Of a stretch of DNA of 64,000 nt, positions 9,382 through 17,386 are shown in pieces; the first letter of the stretch is position 1; each line of letters begins with the position of its first letter. Below the pieces are notes generated by a model. The model saw nothing but the letters and a program-made list of their open reading frames with translations. It made no database searches and was not told where the DNA came from. The translations under genes were made by a program, and so were the position numbers. This stretch comes from WHSW01 sp963846565 (lineage in GTDB: Bacteria; Actinomycetota; Thermoleophilia; Solirubrobacterales; 70-9): NCBI GenBank assembly GCA_963846565.1, contig CAWJWL010000005.1:1302001-1366000 (forward strand). Direction: 5' to 3'.

Positions 9382-10304
9382 GCGCCGCTCCGCTCCGCTT
9401 CTTCCATCTCCTCCGCGAATGCCCGCGCCCGCTGCTCTTCCACCGAGCCGGTGTCGTGGAGCTCGAAGCGCAGCGCGTTGATCACCGCGCCCGCCATCAG
9501 CGATAGCGCGACCAGGTAGAACCAGACCAGCGCGACGAGGATGAAGCCGAGCGCGCCTCCGACCTGCTCGATCGAGGACTGACCGAGATAGAAGGGGAAG
9601 ACCGCGTTGGCGATCGCCGTCGTCAGGGTGACGAAGAGCGCCCCGGGCCAGACGCCGCGCCAGGGAATGTGGCCCTTGGGCACCACGTAGTAGATCAGCG
9701 AGGTGATCGCGAAGGTGAACGTCAGCGCGGCGACCAGCACGAACGCCGTCCGCAGCTCGCCCACCTCGTCGAGCCCGAAAGGAAGGTCGTCCGCGCGTGA
9801 GGTCAGCACCGTCTCGGCGACGGGCACGATGACGCTCGCGGCGAGGAAGAGCGTGACCACGATCAGCATCACGAGGGCGAAGCGCTTCTGGGCCACCCAG
9901 CTCCTGCACTCGACGTGGTAGATCCGGCAGAAGGCGGTGTCCATGGCGCCCCAGAAGGACGCGCCGATCCACACCGCGCCCAGCGCGGCGACGATGCCGA
10001 TCGTCGCCGAGTTGTCCTGGATCCGCTCGAGCGCGCGGTCGAGCTCGTCCTGCTCGGCCGCGGGGAACAGGCCCTGGAGGTCGTTGAGAACGCTCGCCTG
10101 GATGTCGGAGTTCTCGAGCACCTGGCCGAAGATGAACAGGAGCAGAAGTGCGAACGGAAAGACTGCGAGCGCCAGATTGAACGCGACCATCGCCGCGAGG
10201 CCGGTGACGTTCTCGCGGTAGGCGCGTTCCCAGAACAGCCGCAGCCAGGTTCGGCCCTGGCGCGAGGCGGCCGCGGCGCGGCCCGCCTCTGGCTGCGTGC
10301 TCAA
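9372..10304 (-). CDS. YihY/BrkB-family inner membrane protein
   Basis: 310 residues with about six membrane segments (roughly 38-62, 95-120, 138-160, 185-205, 218-240 and 250-272). The family block NVTGLAAMVAFNLALAVFPF near residue 33 and IPWRGVWPGALF before the last helices are characteristic. It was once described as a tRNA-processing ribonuclease but is now regarded as a membrane protein of unknown transport role. The start is TTG at 10304, overlapping the stop of the gene upstream (TTGA), so the two are translationally coupled. Confidence 0.88.
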   Translation of the reverse strand: MSTQPEAGRAAAASRQGRTWLRLFWERAYRENVTGLAAMVAFNLALAVFPFALLLLFIFGQVLENSDIQASVLNDLQGLFPAAEQDELDRALERIQDNSATIGIVAALGAVWIGASFWGAMDTAFCRIYHVECRSWVAQKRFALVMLIVVTLFLAASVIVPVAETVLTSRADDLPFGLDEVGELRTAFVLVAALTFTFAITSLIYYVVPKGHIPWRGVWPGALFVTLTTAIANAVFPFYLGQSSIEQVGGALGFILVALVWFYLVALSLMAGAVINALRFELHDTGSVEEQRARAFAEEMEEAERSGAQP

Positions 10305-10735
10305 CGGCGCTCCGAGGTTCCTCGGAATGCCTCGATCGCCTTGTTTGCAATGCGCACGCCGAGGGTCGCGGCCTCGGCTGCGGCGGCGACCCCGGCCCAG
10401 GCGACATCCTCGAGGCTCCTCGGGACCGGCTCGTCGCCGGGCGGATCGGCCCGGTGATCGTCGGGTGAGGAAGCCGCGGCGACCCGGGCCGCGTCCTCTT
10501 CGGGTTCCAGCGACGGCGCGGCTTGGGGGGGCGGCTTCGGGCTCGCCACCGGCTTCCGCTTCGCCGGCTTGACCGCCTGCTTCGGCTTCGCCGCGCGCTT
10601 CGGTTCCGCCTTGGCGGCGCCGGGCGAGCGGCGCCGCGGACTGCGCGTCCCCGGCCTCGAATCCGGGAGCTTGCCGAAGATGCCGCCCTCGGACGGTTGC
10701 CCGGCCCCGTTGGCGTTGTCGGTGTCGTCGCTCAA
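10301..10735 (-). CDS. Small Lys/Pro/Ala-rich protein with conserved-looking C-terminal helix
   Basis: 144 residues if started at TTG 10735. Residues ~20-95 are low-complexity, basic and Pro/Ala-rich (KRAAKPKQAVKPAKRKP), suggesting a disordered, possibly DNA- or membrane-associated linker. The C-terminal ~38 residues (SLEDVAWAGVAAAAEAATLG and onward) form an amphipathic helix ending in basic residues. The stop overlaps the TTG of the YihY-type gene. Start choice is uncertain because the frame stays open further upstream. Function unknown. Confidence 0.55.
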   Translation of the reverse strand: MSDDTDNANGAGQPSEGGIFGKLPDSRPGTRSPRRRSPGAAKAEPKRAAKPKQAVKPAKRKPVASPKPPPQAAPSLEPEEDAARVAAASSPDDHRADPPGDEPVPRSLEDVAWAGVAAAAEAATLGVRIANKAIEAFRGTSERR

Positions 10736-11098
10736 GAGCGCCTTGGATCGTATGTCACCTGGATGCGTTTTCCCGTAACTCGAGCGGGGAATGGGTGTTG
10801 AAGGGCTACCCGTGCAGTTCGCCTTGCGGACCGCGGAGAATGCGTGCAAACGGCGAACCGATGTTGACTACGAAACCGACGACGTTACGATACGAACACT
10901 CGTTTGACCACGACCACGACCGCGCGGAGCGACTGACTTCGAGCAGGGCATCTGCGGACCCGATCGGTCCGGTTCGCTCTCGCGGCGGTGGAGGTCCCGG
11001 GCGCTCACGCTGCGAGCCCCGGCATCCGATAGAGACCTCAGTGGCCCCGCGAGCAAGCACTTAGAGACCAAGGAATCTGGGAAGGATTAAGGCAACAG
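10736..11098. other. 363-bp intergenic region upstream of the sigma factor gene
   Basis: Lies between divergent genes. I see no convincing gene. It has lower GC than its surroundings near 10740-10920 and should hold the promoters of both the sigma-factor gene and the opposite operon. I could not identify a confident -35/-10 pair or palindrome. The only clear signal is the purine-rich GGGAAGGATTAAGG just before the ATG at 11099. Confidence 0.5.
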
Positions 11099-12202
11099 AT
11101 GCTGATCGCGGAACTGCAGGAGCTCGAGGAGGTCAAGAACCTCGTCACCAAGGGACAGGCCGAAGGCGTCATCGCCTACGGGCAGGTCGCGCAGGCCCTC
11201 GCTGAGGTCGACGTCGACGAGTCCGACATCGAGGAGCTGTACGGCTACCTCGAGGGCCAAGGCGTCGAGATGGTCGACGACATCGATCCGGCGCAGTCCG
11301 CATCGCCGGACTCGGAGCGCGCCGAGCCCAAGCGCGGCAAGCGCCGCCAGAAGGCCGCGCTCGACCTGAAGCCCGACATGACCACGGACAGCCTGCAGCT
11401 GTTCCTCAAGGACATCGGCAAGGTGCGCCTGCTCACCGCGCAGGAGGAGGTCGACCTGGCGAAGCGCATCGAGCGCGGCGACCTCGACGCGAAGCAGAAG
11501 ATGGTCGAGTCGAACCTGCGTCTCGTCGTTTCGATCGCGAAGAACTACCGCAACCAGGGCCTGCCCTTCCTCGATCTGATCCAGGAGGGGACGCTCGGCC
11601 TCGTCCGCGCGGCGGAGAAGTTCGACTACCGCAAGGGCTTCAAGTTCTCCACCTACGCGACCTGGTGGATCCGCCAGGCGATCGCACGCGCGCTCGCCGA
11701 CAAGGCGCGGACGATCCGAATCCCCGTGCACGTCGTCGAGAAGCTGAACAAGATCGGCCGCGCCGAGCGCAAGCTCGTCACCGAGCTCGGCCGCGAGCCC
11801 ACCCCGGACGAGATCGCCGAGGTCACCGGCATCGACCCGGAGGAGGTCGACCAGATCAAGCGCTCCGCCCAGGCCCCGGTCTCGCTCGAGAAGCCGGTCG
11901 GCGACGAGGAGGAGTCCGAGTTCGGGCAGTTCATCGCCGACGAGAAGGCCGAGTCGCCGTTCGAGCGCGCTGCCGACCTGCTCACCAAGGAAGCGCTACG
12001 CGAGGCACTCGAGAACCTCTCCTACCGCGAGCGCCGCGTACTCGAGCTTCGCTACGGGCTCGGCGGCGAGCATCCGCGCACCCTGGACGAGGTCGGGCGC
12101 ACGTTCAACGTCACCCGCGAGCGGATCCGCCAGATCGAGAACCAGTCGCTGAAGAAGCTGCAGAGCCTGGCCGAGGCCCAGAAGCTCCGCGAAGTCGCCT
12201 GA
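11099..12202 (+). CDS. rpoD: Primary RNA polymerase sigma factor (RpoD/SigA)
   Basis: Housekeeping sigma-70 factor, 367 residues. Region 1.1 is present at ~1-60 (LIAELQELEEVKNLVTKGQA). A linker follows with a basic stretch (KRGKRRQKAA). Region 1.2 is DSLQLFLKDIGKVRLLTAQE. Region 2 includes NLRLVVSIAKNYRNQGLPFL and the -10-binding FSTYATWWIRQAIARAL. Region 3 carries RTIRIPVHVVEKLNKI, and region 4 VTRERIRQIENQSLKKLQSL with its helix-turn-helix. The ATG has a good ribosome site. All regions of a primary sigma factor are intact, so it is unlikely to be an alternative factor. Confidence 0.95.
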   Translation: MLIAELQELEEVKNLVTKGQAEGVIAYGQVAQALAEVDVDESDIEELYGYLEGQGVEMVDDIDPAQSASPDSERAEPKRGKRRQKAALDLKPDMTTDSLQLFLKDIGKVRLLTAQEEVDLAKRIERGDLDAKQKMVESNLRLVVSIAKNYRNQGLPFLDLIQEGTLGLVRAAEKFDYRKGFKFSTYATWWIRQAIARALADKARTIRIPVHVVEKLNKIGRAERKLVTELGREPTPDEIAEVTGIDPEEVDQIKRSAQAPVSLEKPVGDEEESEFGQFIADEKAESPFERAADLLTKEALREALENLSYRERRVLELRYGLGGEHPRTLDEVGRTFNVTRERIRQIENQSLKKLQSLAEAQKLREVA

Positions 12203-12243
12203 GCGGCGATAGCCGGCGCCCGGCTGCGTCATCGGTCGCTCGC

Positions 12244-13890
12244 GTGCGGAGCACGCCACGCTCCCTGCTTCCTTGCCGGGCTTGGCTCTCGCCGCTCAGG
12301 TGGCTTGCCGTTCTTGCGTTCGTAATCGCGTTCGGCGCCAGCGCCACGCGCACCGCCGACGCCGGGGTGGCGACGCCGATCCAGCCAAACATCGTCGTCG
12401 TCATGACCGACGACCAGCCGCCCGGGATGATGCGCGCGCTGCCCTCGGTCGAGCGACTGATCGCCGACCGCGGCGCGACCTTCACCAACGCGTTTGCCAG
12501 CTATCCGCTGTGCTGCCCCTCACGCGCCACCTTCCTCACCGGTCAGTACGCGCATAACCACGGCACTCTCGGCAACGGCCCGGCGAGCGGCGGCGGCTAT
12601 CCCGCACTGCGCGAGCCGCGGCGAAACCTCGCCGCCTGGCTCCAGGCCGCCGGGTACGAGACGACCTTTGCCGGCAAGTGGCTGAACGGCCTCCGCACGC
12701 CGCGCGCTGCTCCGCCGGGCTGGGACAACTGGTTCGGCCTCGTCGGCGCCGGCGGCGAGGGCCTCTCCTCCTTCTTCGACTACGACGTCTTCCAGGGCGC
12801 CGGATTGCCCTCGCGCCACTACGGAACGGCGCCCCGCGACTACCAGACCGATGCGCTCCTGCGCGACTACGCGCTGCCGCTGGTCGCGGCGCAGGCGACG
12901 ACCCCCGAGCCGTTCTTCCTCTGGCTCGCCATGCACCCGCCTCACGACGGCCTCGGGCGCGACGACAGCGCCGGCCGGCGCTGTGCTCTCGGAGACCCCG
13001 ATAGCCGCGCCTCGAAGCAGAGCGCGATTCCGCCGCCGCGTTACGCCAAGCGCTTCGGCGGCACAGCCCCGCCGCGCCCGCCGTCATTCGACGAGCGCGA
13101 CCTGAGCGACAAGCCCGAGTTCATGCGCGGGCACGAGCCGCTCAGCACGAGGGACCTCGAGCTGATCCGGCTCAACTATCAGTGCGGTCTCGCGGCGCTC
13201 CTCGCCGTTGACGACGCGGTTCGCTCGATCGTCACCGCACTCGAGCAGAGCGGCCAGCTCGGGAGCACGATCCTGGTCTTCACCTCCGACAACGGGGCGC
13301 TCGCGGGTGAGCATCGCGTCAAGGCGGGCAAGAACAAGCCCTACGAGGAGGCGATCCGGGTGCCGCTGATGATCAGCGGCCCGACGATCGCGGCCGGGGC
13401 CACGCCGGACGGCCCGGTCCCGAACGCGGACCTGGCGCCGACCCTGCTCGAGCTCGCCCTCACGCAACCACCGCCGGAGCTGGCCCGGACGGTCGACGGC
13501 ATCTCCCAGGTCCCGGCGCTTCGCAACGGCTTCAGCGACCCGGGCCGCGTGGTGCTGATCGAGGGGCGCGAGAACGTCGCCCGCTCGAAGCACGGCTACA
13601 AGGCCCGCTCCTACGTCGGCGTTCGGACCGACCGCTACGCCTATATCGAGCATCACCGCGCCTCCGCGCCGAACAAGGCGACCGCGATCGCGCTCCCGAT
13701 CGGCTCCGGCCCGGTGACGGACATGGAGCTCTACGACCTCGATCGCGACCCCTACGAGCTGGAGAGCCTCCACCGCGACAGGGGGTATCGGGCGGCGCGC
13801 CGGGTGCTCGCCGATCTCACAGCCCGGCTCGAGCGCTGCGAGGGCGCCGAATGCGCGATCACCGCCACGGTTCCAGCGCCGACGCGGTGA
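12244..13890 (+). CDS. Exported type I sulfatase (tandem copy 1)
   Basis: 548 residues. Starting at GTG 12244 gives a signal peptide (hydrophobic WLAVLAFVIAFGASA), and sulfatase homology begins at PNIVVVMTDDQ with metal-binding Asp residues. The formylglycine motif is Cys90-Cys-Pro-Ser-Arg94 within PLCCPSRATFLTGQYAHNHG, so Cys90 should be converted by a formylglycine-generating enzyme. Later metal-site blocks are ILVFTSDNGALAGEHRVKAG and VPLMISGPTI. It should cleave an organic sulfate ester outside the membrane; the substrate is unknown. It is closely related in layout to the next gene (gap 27 bases), suggesting an old tandem duplication. Confidence 0.88.
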   Translation: MRSTPRSLLPCRAWLSPLRWLAVLAFVIAFGASATRTADAGVATPIQPNIVVVMTDDQPPGMMRALPSVERLIADRGATFTNAFASYPLCCPSRATFLTGQYAHNHGTLGNGPASGGGYPALREPRRNLAAWLQAAGYETTFAGKWLNGLRTPRAAPPGWDNWFGLVGAGGEGLSSFFDYDVFQGAGLPSRHYGTAPRDYQTDALLRDYALPLVAAQATTPEPFFLWLAMHPPHDGLGRDDSAGRRCALGDPDSRASKQSAIPPPRYAKRFGGTAPPRPPSFDERDLSDKPEFMRGHEPLSTRDLELIRLNYQCGLAALLAVDDAVRSIVTALEQSGQLGSTILVFTSDNGALAGEHRVKAGKNKPYEEAIRVPLMISGPTIAAGATPDGPVPNADLAPTLLELALTQPPPELARTVDGISQVPALRNGFSDPGRVVLIEGRENVARSKHGYKARSYVGVRTDRYAYIEHHRASAPNKATAIALPIGSGPVTDMELYDLDRDPYELESLHRDRGYRAARRVLADLTARLERCEGAECAITATVPAPTR

Positions 13891-13917
13891 CCGACCCCGG
13901 TACCTTCACGGGTCTGC

Positions 13918-15528
13918 GTGAGTGAGGGGAGTATCAGCACGAGGCTGAGGGCGGGCGTCGCCGCGTCGACGCTGCTCGCGATCGTCGCGGGCGGGTTCGC
14001 CGCTTTGCGCAGCGAGCCGGCGGCCGGAGCGCCCGGCCAGCCGAACATCGTCCTGATCACCACCGACGATCAGACCGCCGCCTCGATCGTCGCCATGCGA
14101 CGCGTGAACTCGGTCCTCACCGCCCAGGGGACGACGTTCTCGAACATGATCGCCACCTTCCCGCTGTGCTGCCCCTCGCGGGCCACGTGGATCACCGGCC
14201 AGTACGCGCACAACCACGGCGTCCTCGACAACACCGTCCGCAACGGCGGCGGCTATCAGTCGCTCCGCGATCCGTCGAGGGTGCTCCCCGTCTGGCTCGA
14301 TGCTGCCGGATACGACACGGCGCTCGTCGGGAAGTGGCTGCACGACTACCGCTCGTTCGCGAAGCCACCGGGCTGGGATGTCTACAACGGGATCGTGCCG
14401 CCGACCGTTACCCGGTACTACGGCAACGAGATCACCGACTCGCGTGGCGGCAAGGTGACGCTGGGGAACGCCGACGCCGACTATCTCACCGATGCGCTCA
14501 CCCGGCGCTTCGCCCTGCCGTTCGTCTACGCGCACGCCGGCGACCCCGACCCGTTCTTCCTCCACCTCTCGTTCACGGCACCGCACTGGGGGACGGGTCG
14601 AAACGACGAGGCGGGCAGGCGCTGCGCAAACGGGAAGCCATTTGCGTTCGAGACCGCGCGGGCAAAGCCCGCTCCGCGACACGCGCAGCGCTTCACCAGG
14701 GAGGCGCTGCCGCTGCCGCCGTCGTTCGACGAGGCCGACCTCTCCGACAAGCCGGCCGGGATCCGGGGCCGCAAGCGGCTGCGCCCGAAGGTGGTCCGCG
14801 AGATCACCACCCGCTACCGCTGCGAGCTCGCCAGCCTGCTCGCCGTCGACGAGGCCGTCAAGCAGGTCGACGAGGCGCTCACCGCCACCGGTACCGCCGG
14901 GCAGACGTACGTGATCTTCACCTCCGACAACGGCTACATGCACGGCGAGCACCGAATCCGTGCGGAGAAGGTGCAGCCTTACGAGGAGGCGCTCAAGGTC
15001 CCATTCGTGATCCGCGGACCCGGGATCCCCGCCGGGGCGACGATCGCCGATCCGGTCGGGAACATCGACCTCGCGCCGACGATCATGGACCTCGCCAACG
15101 CGAGCCAGCCGCTGCTCATGGGGCGTCCGATCGACGGGCTCTCGCTGATCCCCTATATGGCCGGCTTCAGCCACCCGACGCGGACGGTGCTGATCGAGGC
15201 GAAGCGCCCGGCGCGGCTCTCCAAGGCGAGCGGGCAGATCGTCGCGCCCTCGTTCGTGGGGGTGAGGACGGAGCGCTACACCTACGTCGAGCACTATCGC
15301 GCCACCGTGCCGACGGTCGCCGACGGCACCCAGCTGCCGATCGGATCGGGCACGCTCGTCGACCGCGAGCTCTACGACCTCCAGCTCGACCCGTTCGAGC
15401 TCGACAGCCGCCATCTCGACCCCGCCTACGCCAACGCCCAGGCGACGCTTGCGCTGGCCCTCTCCGTCCTTCGCGGCTGCACGGGCTCCAACTGCCTGGT
15501 AGCGCCAAACGTCCCCCCACCGACATAA
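13918..15528 (+). CDS. Exported type I sulfatase (tandem copy 2)
   Basis: 536 residues from GTG 13918, with a signal peptide (AGVAASTLLAIVAGGFAAL) followed by PNIVLITTDDQTAASI. The formylglycine site is Cys84 in PLCCPSRATWITGQYAHNHG. Further shared blocks with copy 1 are GKWLHDY, VIFTSDNGYMHGEHR and VPFVIRGPGIPAGA. Both copies end in similar Cys-containing tails (LRGCTGSNCLV here, ERCEGAECAI in copy 1), probably a disulfide. It probably shares an operon and a related substrate with copy 1. No sulfatase-maturing enzyme lies nearby. Confidence 0.88.
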   Translation: MSEGSISTRLRAGVAASTLLAIVAGGFAALRSEPAAGAPGQPNIVLITTDDQTAASIVAMRRVNSVLTAQGTTFSNMIATFPLCCPSRATWITGQYAHNHGVLDNTVRNGGGYQSLRDPSRVLPVWLDAAGYDTALVGKWLHDYRSFAKPPGWDVYNGIVPPTVTRYYGNEITDSRGGKVTLGNADADYLTDALTRRFALPFVYAHAGDPDPFFLHLSFTAPHWGTGRNDEAGRRCANGKPFAFETARAKPAPRHAQRFTREALPLPPSFDEADLSDKPAGIRGRKRLRPKVVREITTRYRCELASLLAVDEAVKQVDEALTATGTAGQTYVIFTSDNGYMHGEHRIRAEKVQPYEEALKVPFVIRGPGIPAGATIADPVGNIDLAPTIMDLANASQPLLMGRPIDGLSLIPYMAGFSHPTRTVLIEAKRPARLSKASGQIVAPSFVGVRTERYTYVEHYRATVPTVADGTQLPIGSGTLVDRELYDLQLDPFELDSRHLDPAYANAQATLALALSVLRGCTGSNCLVAPNVPPPT

Positions 15529-15539
15529 GTCCCGCCGGC

Positions 15540-15560
15540 TGCTCCGCTTCGCGTCCGCCG
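15540..15560. repeat. 21-bp GC-rich dispersed repeat, copy A
   Basis: Lies in the 98-base gap between the second sulfatase and pilT. It is an exact 21-base match to the reverse complement of 32500-32520, and 16 of its bases (CTCCGCTTCGCGTCCG) recur at 19012-19027. The core GCTTCGC is the complement of the stable GCGAAGC mini-hairpin also found in the 53-bp repeat. Role unknown; a REP-like or terminator function is inferred. Confidence 0.5.
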
Positions 15561-15626
15561 CCGTCGGGGTGGTCGTAAGGATGACTTGGCTCAAGACCGT
15601 GGCCCTAACGCCCGATAGAGCGAGTG

Positions 15627-16772
15627 ATGTTTGACATCGACGCCGCGTTGCACTGGCTCGTTGAGCACGAGGGCTCGGACCTGCACGTGAAGGTGCCGGC
15701 GCCGCCGATGGCGCGTGTCCACGGAGAGCTGCGGCCGATCGAGGGCGCGGAGCCGCTCGACTCGGAGGACACCGAGAGCGCGCTGCGCCGGATCCTCACC
15801 GACCCGCGCCTGCTCGAGGAGTTCGAGCGCGAGGGCGAGGTCGACTTCTCCTACGCGATCCCCGGCCTCTCCCGCTTCCGCGTCAACGCCTTCCGTCAGC
15901 GTGGCCACATCTCGATCGCGTTGCGCGCGATCCCGTTCCAGGTCCGGACCGTCGACGACCTCGGCCTGCCGCCGGTGATCCGGGAGCTCGCCGAGGAGCA
16001 GCGCGGGATCATCCTGCTGACCGGGACCACCGGCTCGGGCAAGTCGACGACTCTGGCGGCAATGGTCGACCACATCAACTCGACGCGTGCGCGCCACATC
16101 ATCACGCTCGAGGACCCGATCGAGTATCTGCACCGCGACAAGCGCTCGATCATCAACCAGCGCGAGGTTGGCGACGACACCGAGAGCTTCGCCCGGGCGA
16201 TGCGCCGTGTCCTGCGCCAGGATCCCGACGCGATCCTGATCGGGGAGATGCGGGACGAGGAGACCGTGCGCACCGCGCTCGCCGCCGCCGAGACCGGCCA
16301 CCTGGTGCTCTCGACCCTGCACACGCTCGACGCGACGGAGACCGTCAACCGGATCATCGACTTCTTCCCGCCGCATCTCCAACAGCAGGCGCGCGTGATG
16401 CTCGCCGCGACGCTTCGCGGGGTCGTCGGCCAGCGGCTCGTGAAGCGCGCCGGCGGCGACGGCCGCGTCGCCGTCTGCGAGGTGCTCGTCGTCACCGGCC
16501 GGGTTCAGGACCTGATCCTCAACCCGCAGGAGACCGGCCGCCTGACCGAGGTGATCGCCGAGGGCGAGTACTACGGGATGCAGACGTTCGACCAGGCGCT
16601 GCTCAAGCACGTGATGGCGGGCACCCTCGACGAGGAGGTCGCGTACGAGACCGCCTCGAGCCCGCACGACTTCAAGCTCATGCTCCAGGCTCAGGGCCAG
16701 CGGGCGAGCGGCATCGAGCAGGTTCTCGCCGCCGAGGAACCGGCGGAAGCCGCCACCTTCGGGCGCGGCTGA
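15627..16772 (+). CDS. pilT: PilT-type secretion/retraction ATPase
   Basis: 381-residue cytoplasmic hexameric ATPase of the type II/IV secretion superfamily. The N-terminal PAS-like domain has EGSDLHVKVPAPPMARVHGE, as in PilT. Walker A is GTTGSGKST (133-141), the Asp box is ITLEDPIEYLH, Walker B is DPDAILIGEMRDEETV, and the His box is TGHLVLSTLHT. In PilT this powers type IV pilus retraction. No other pilus gene is in the window, so it either works with distant pil genes or has another role. ATG 15627 was preferred to the GTG three bases earlier. Confidence 0.88.
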   Translation: MFDIDAALHWLVEHEGSDLHVKVPAPPMARVHGELRPIEGAEPLDSEDTESALRRILTDPRLLEEFEREGEVDFSYAIPGLSRFRVNAFRQRGHISIALRAIPFQVRTVDDLGLPPVIRELAEEQRGIILLTGTTGSGKSTTLAAMVDHINSTRARHIITLEDPIEYLHRDKRSIINQREVGDDTESFARAMRRVLRQDPDAILIGEMRDEETVRTALAAAETGHLVLSTLHTLDATETVNRIIDFFPPHLQQQARVMLAATLRGVVGQRLVKRAGGDGRVAVCEVLVVTGRVQDLILNPQETGRLTEVIAEGEYYGMQTFDQALLKHVMAGTLDEEVAYETASSPHDFKLMLQAQGQRASGIEQVLAAEEPAEAATFGRG

Positions 16773-16983
16773 GCAAGCGGCCCGCCCCGAAGCCGCTCGG
16801 CCTGGAATCGCCGGCGGGATGCAAAGCCCCGACGCCGCTCCCGGCCGAGCACCCGCTCGCAACCTCCGTATTCGCCCGCTGAGAGCCGGCTTTCAACCCC
16901 ACTTCATTTGGTAAAGCCTTGGCTATACTCGGGCGTGGTCCAGGGCACCGCAAAAGCAGTTCGACGCCCGGACCGAGACCGAC
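16773..16983. other. 211-bp intergenic region
   Basis: Between pilT and the HxlR regulator. Close to pilT there is a weak GC-rich inverted repeat (GCGGC...GCCGC) that might terminate transcription. Near 16900-16935 the composition becomes AT-richer (TTCATTTGGTAAAGCC, then GGCTATACT), which is the likely promoter and operator area of the regulator. I see no gene. Confidence 0.4.
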
Positions 16984-17316
16984 ATGAACGACTCTCCCTG
17001 CCCAGTAGGTTCGTGCGCGGAGATCATCTCCGGCAAATGGACGCTCCTCGTCCTGCGTGACCTCGCGGACTCGAGCTGTCGCTTCTGCGAGCTCGAGCGC
17101 TCGCTCGATGGAATCAGCCCGCGGACCCTGTCGCTGCGCCTGCGGGCGCTCGAGGAGTGCGGCATCGTCGAGCGCCACACCTATCCCGAGGTGCCGCCGC
17201 GGGTCGAGTACGCCCTGACCGCGAAGGGCCGCGACCTCGTGCCCGTGATCGAGCAGATGCGCGCTTACGGCCGCCGCTGGCTGGTCGAGAACGAGCCCAC
17301 CCTCGTCGGCAGCTAG
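16984..17316 (+). CDS. HxlR-family winged-helix regulator
   Basis: 110 residues, the typical size for HxlR/MarR-like regulators. The family signature is complete: CPVGSCAEIISGKWTLLVLR (sensor Cys near the N-terminus, then the helix), the recognition region ISPRTLSLRLRALEECGIV and the wing VEYALTAKGRDLVPVI. The N-terminal Cys pair could sense oxidants or electrophiles; that is inference. No obvious target gene is divergently placed, so it may control itself or the downstream 625-residue protein. Confidence 0.85.
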   Translation: MNDSPCPVGSCAEIISGKWTLLVLRDLADSSCRFCELERSLDGISPRTLSLRLRALEECGIVERHTYPEVPPRVEYALTAKGRDLVPVIEQMRAYGRRWLVENEPTLVGS

Positions 17317-17386
17317 CCCGCCCGCCGACCCTGCAAGCGTCCTTGCATGGCAGGAAGCGCCCACGCCCGGGGCGAAGAGTGGGGGC

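Noticed and set aside
16780..16830. Terminator hairpin after pilT
   Set aside because: The GCGGC/GCCGC pairing is short and such matches are frequent by chance at this GC content.
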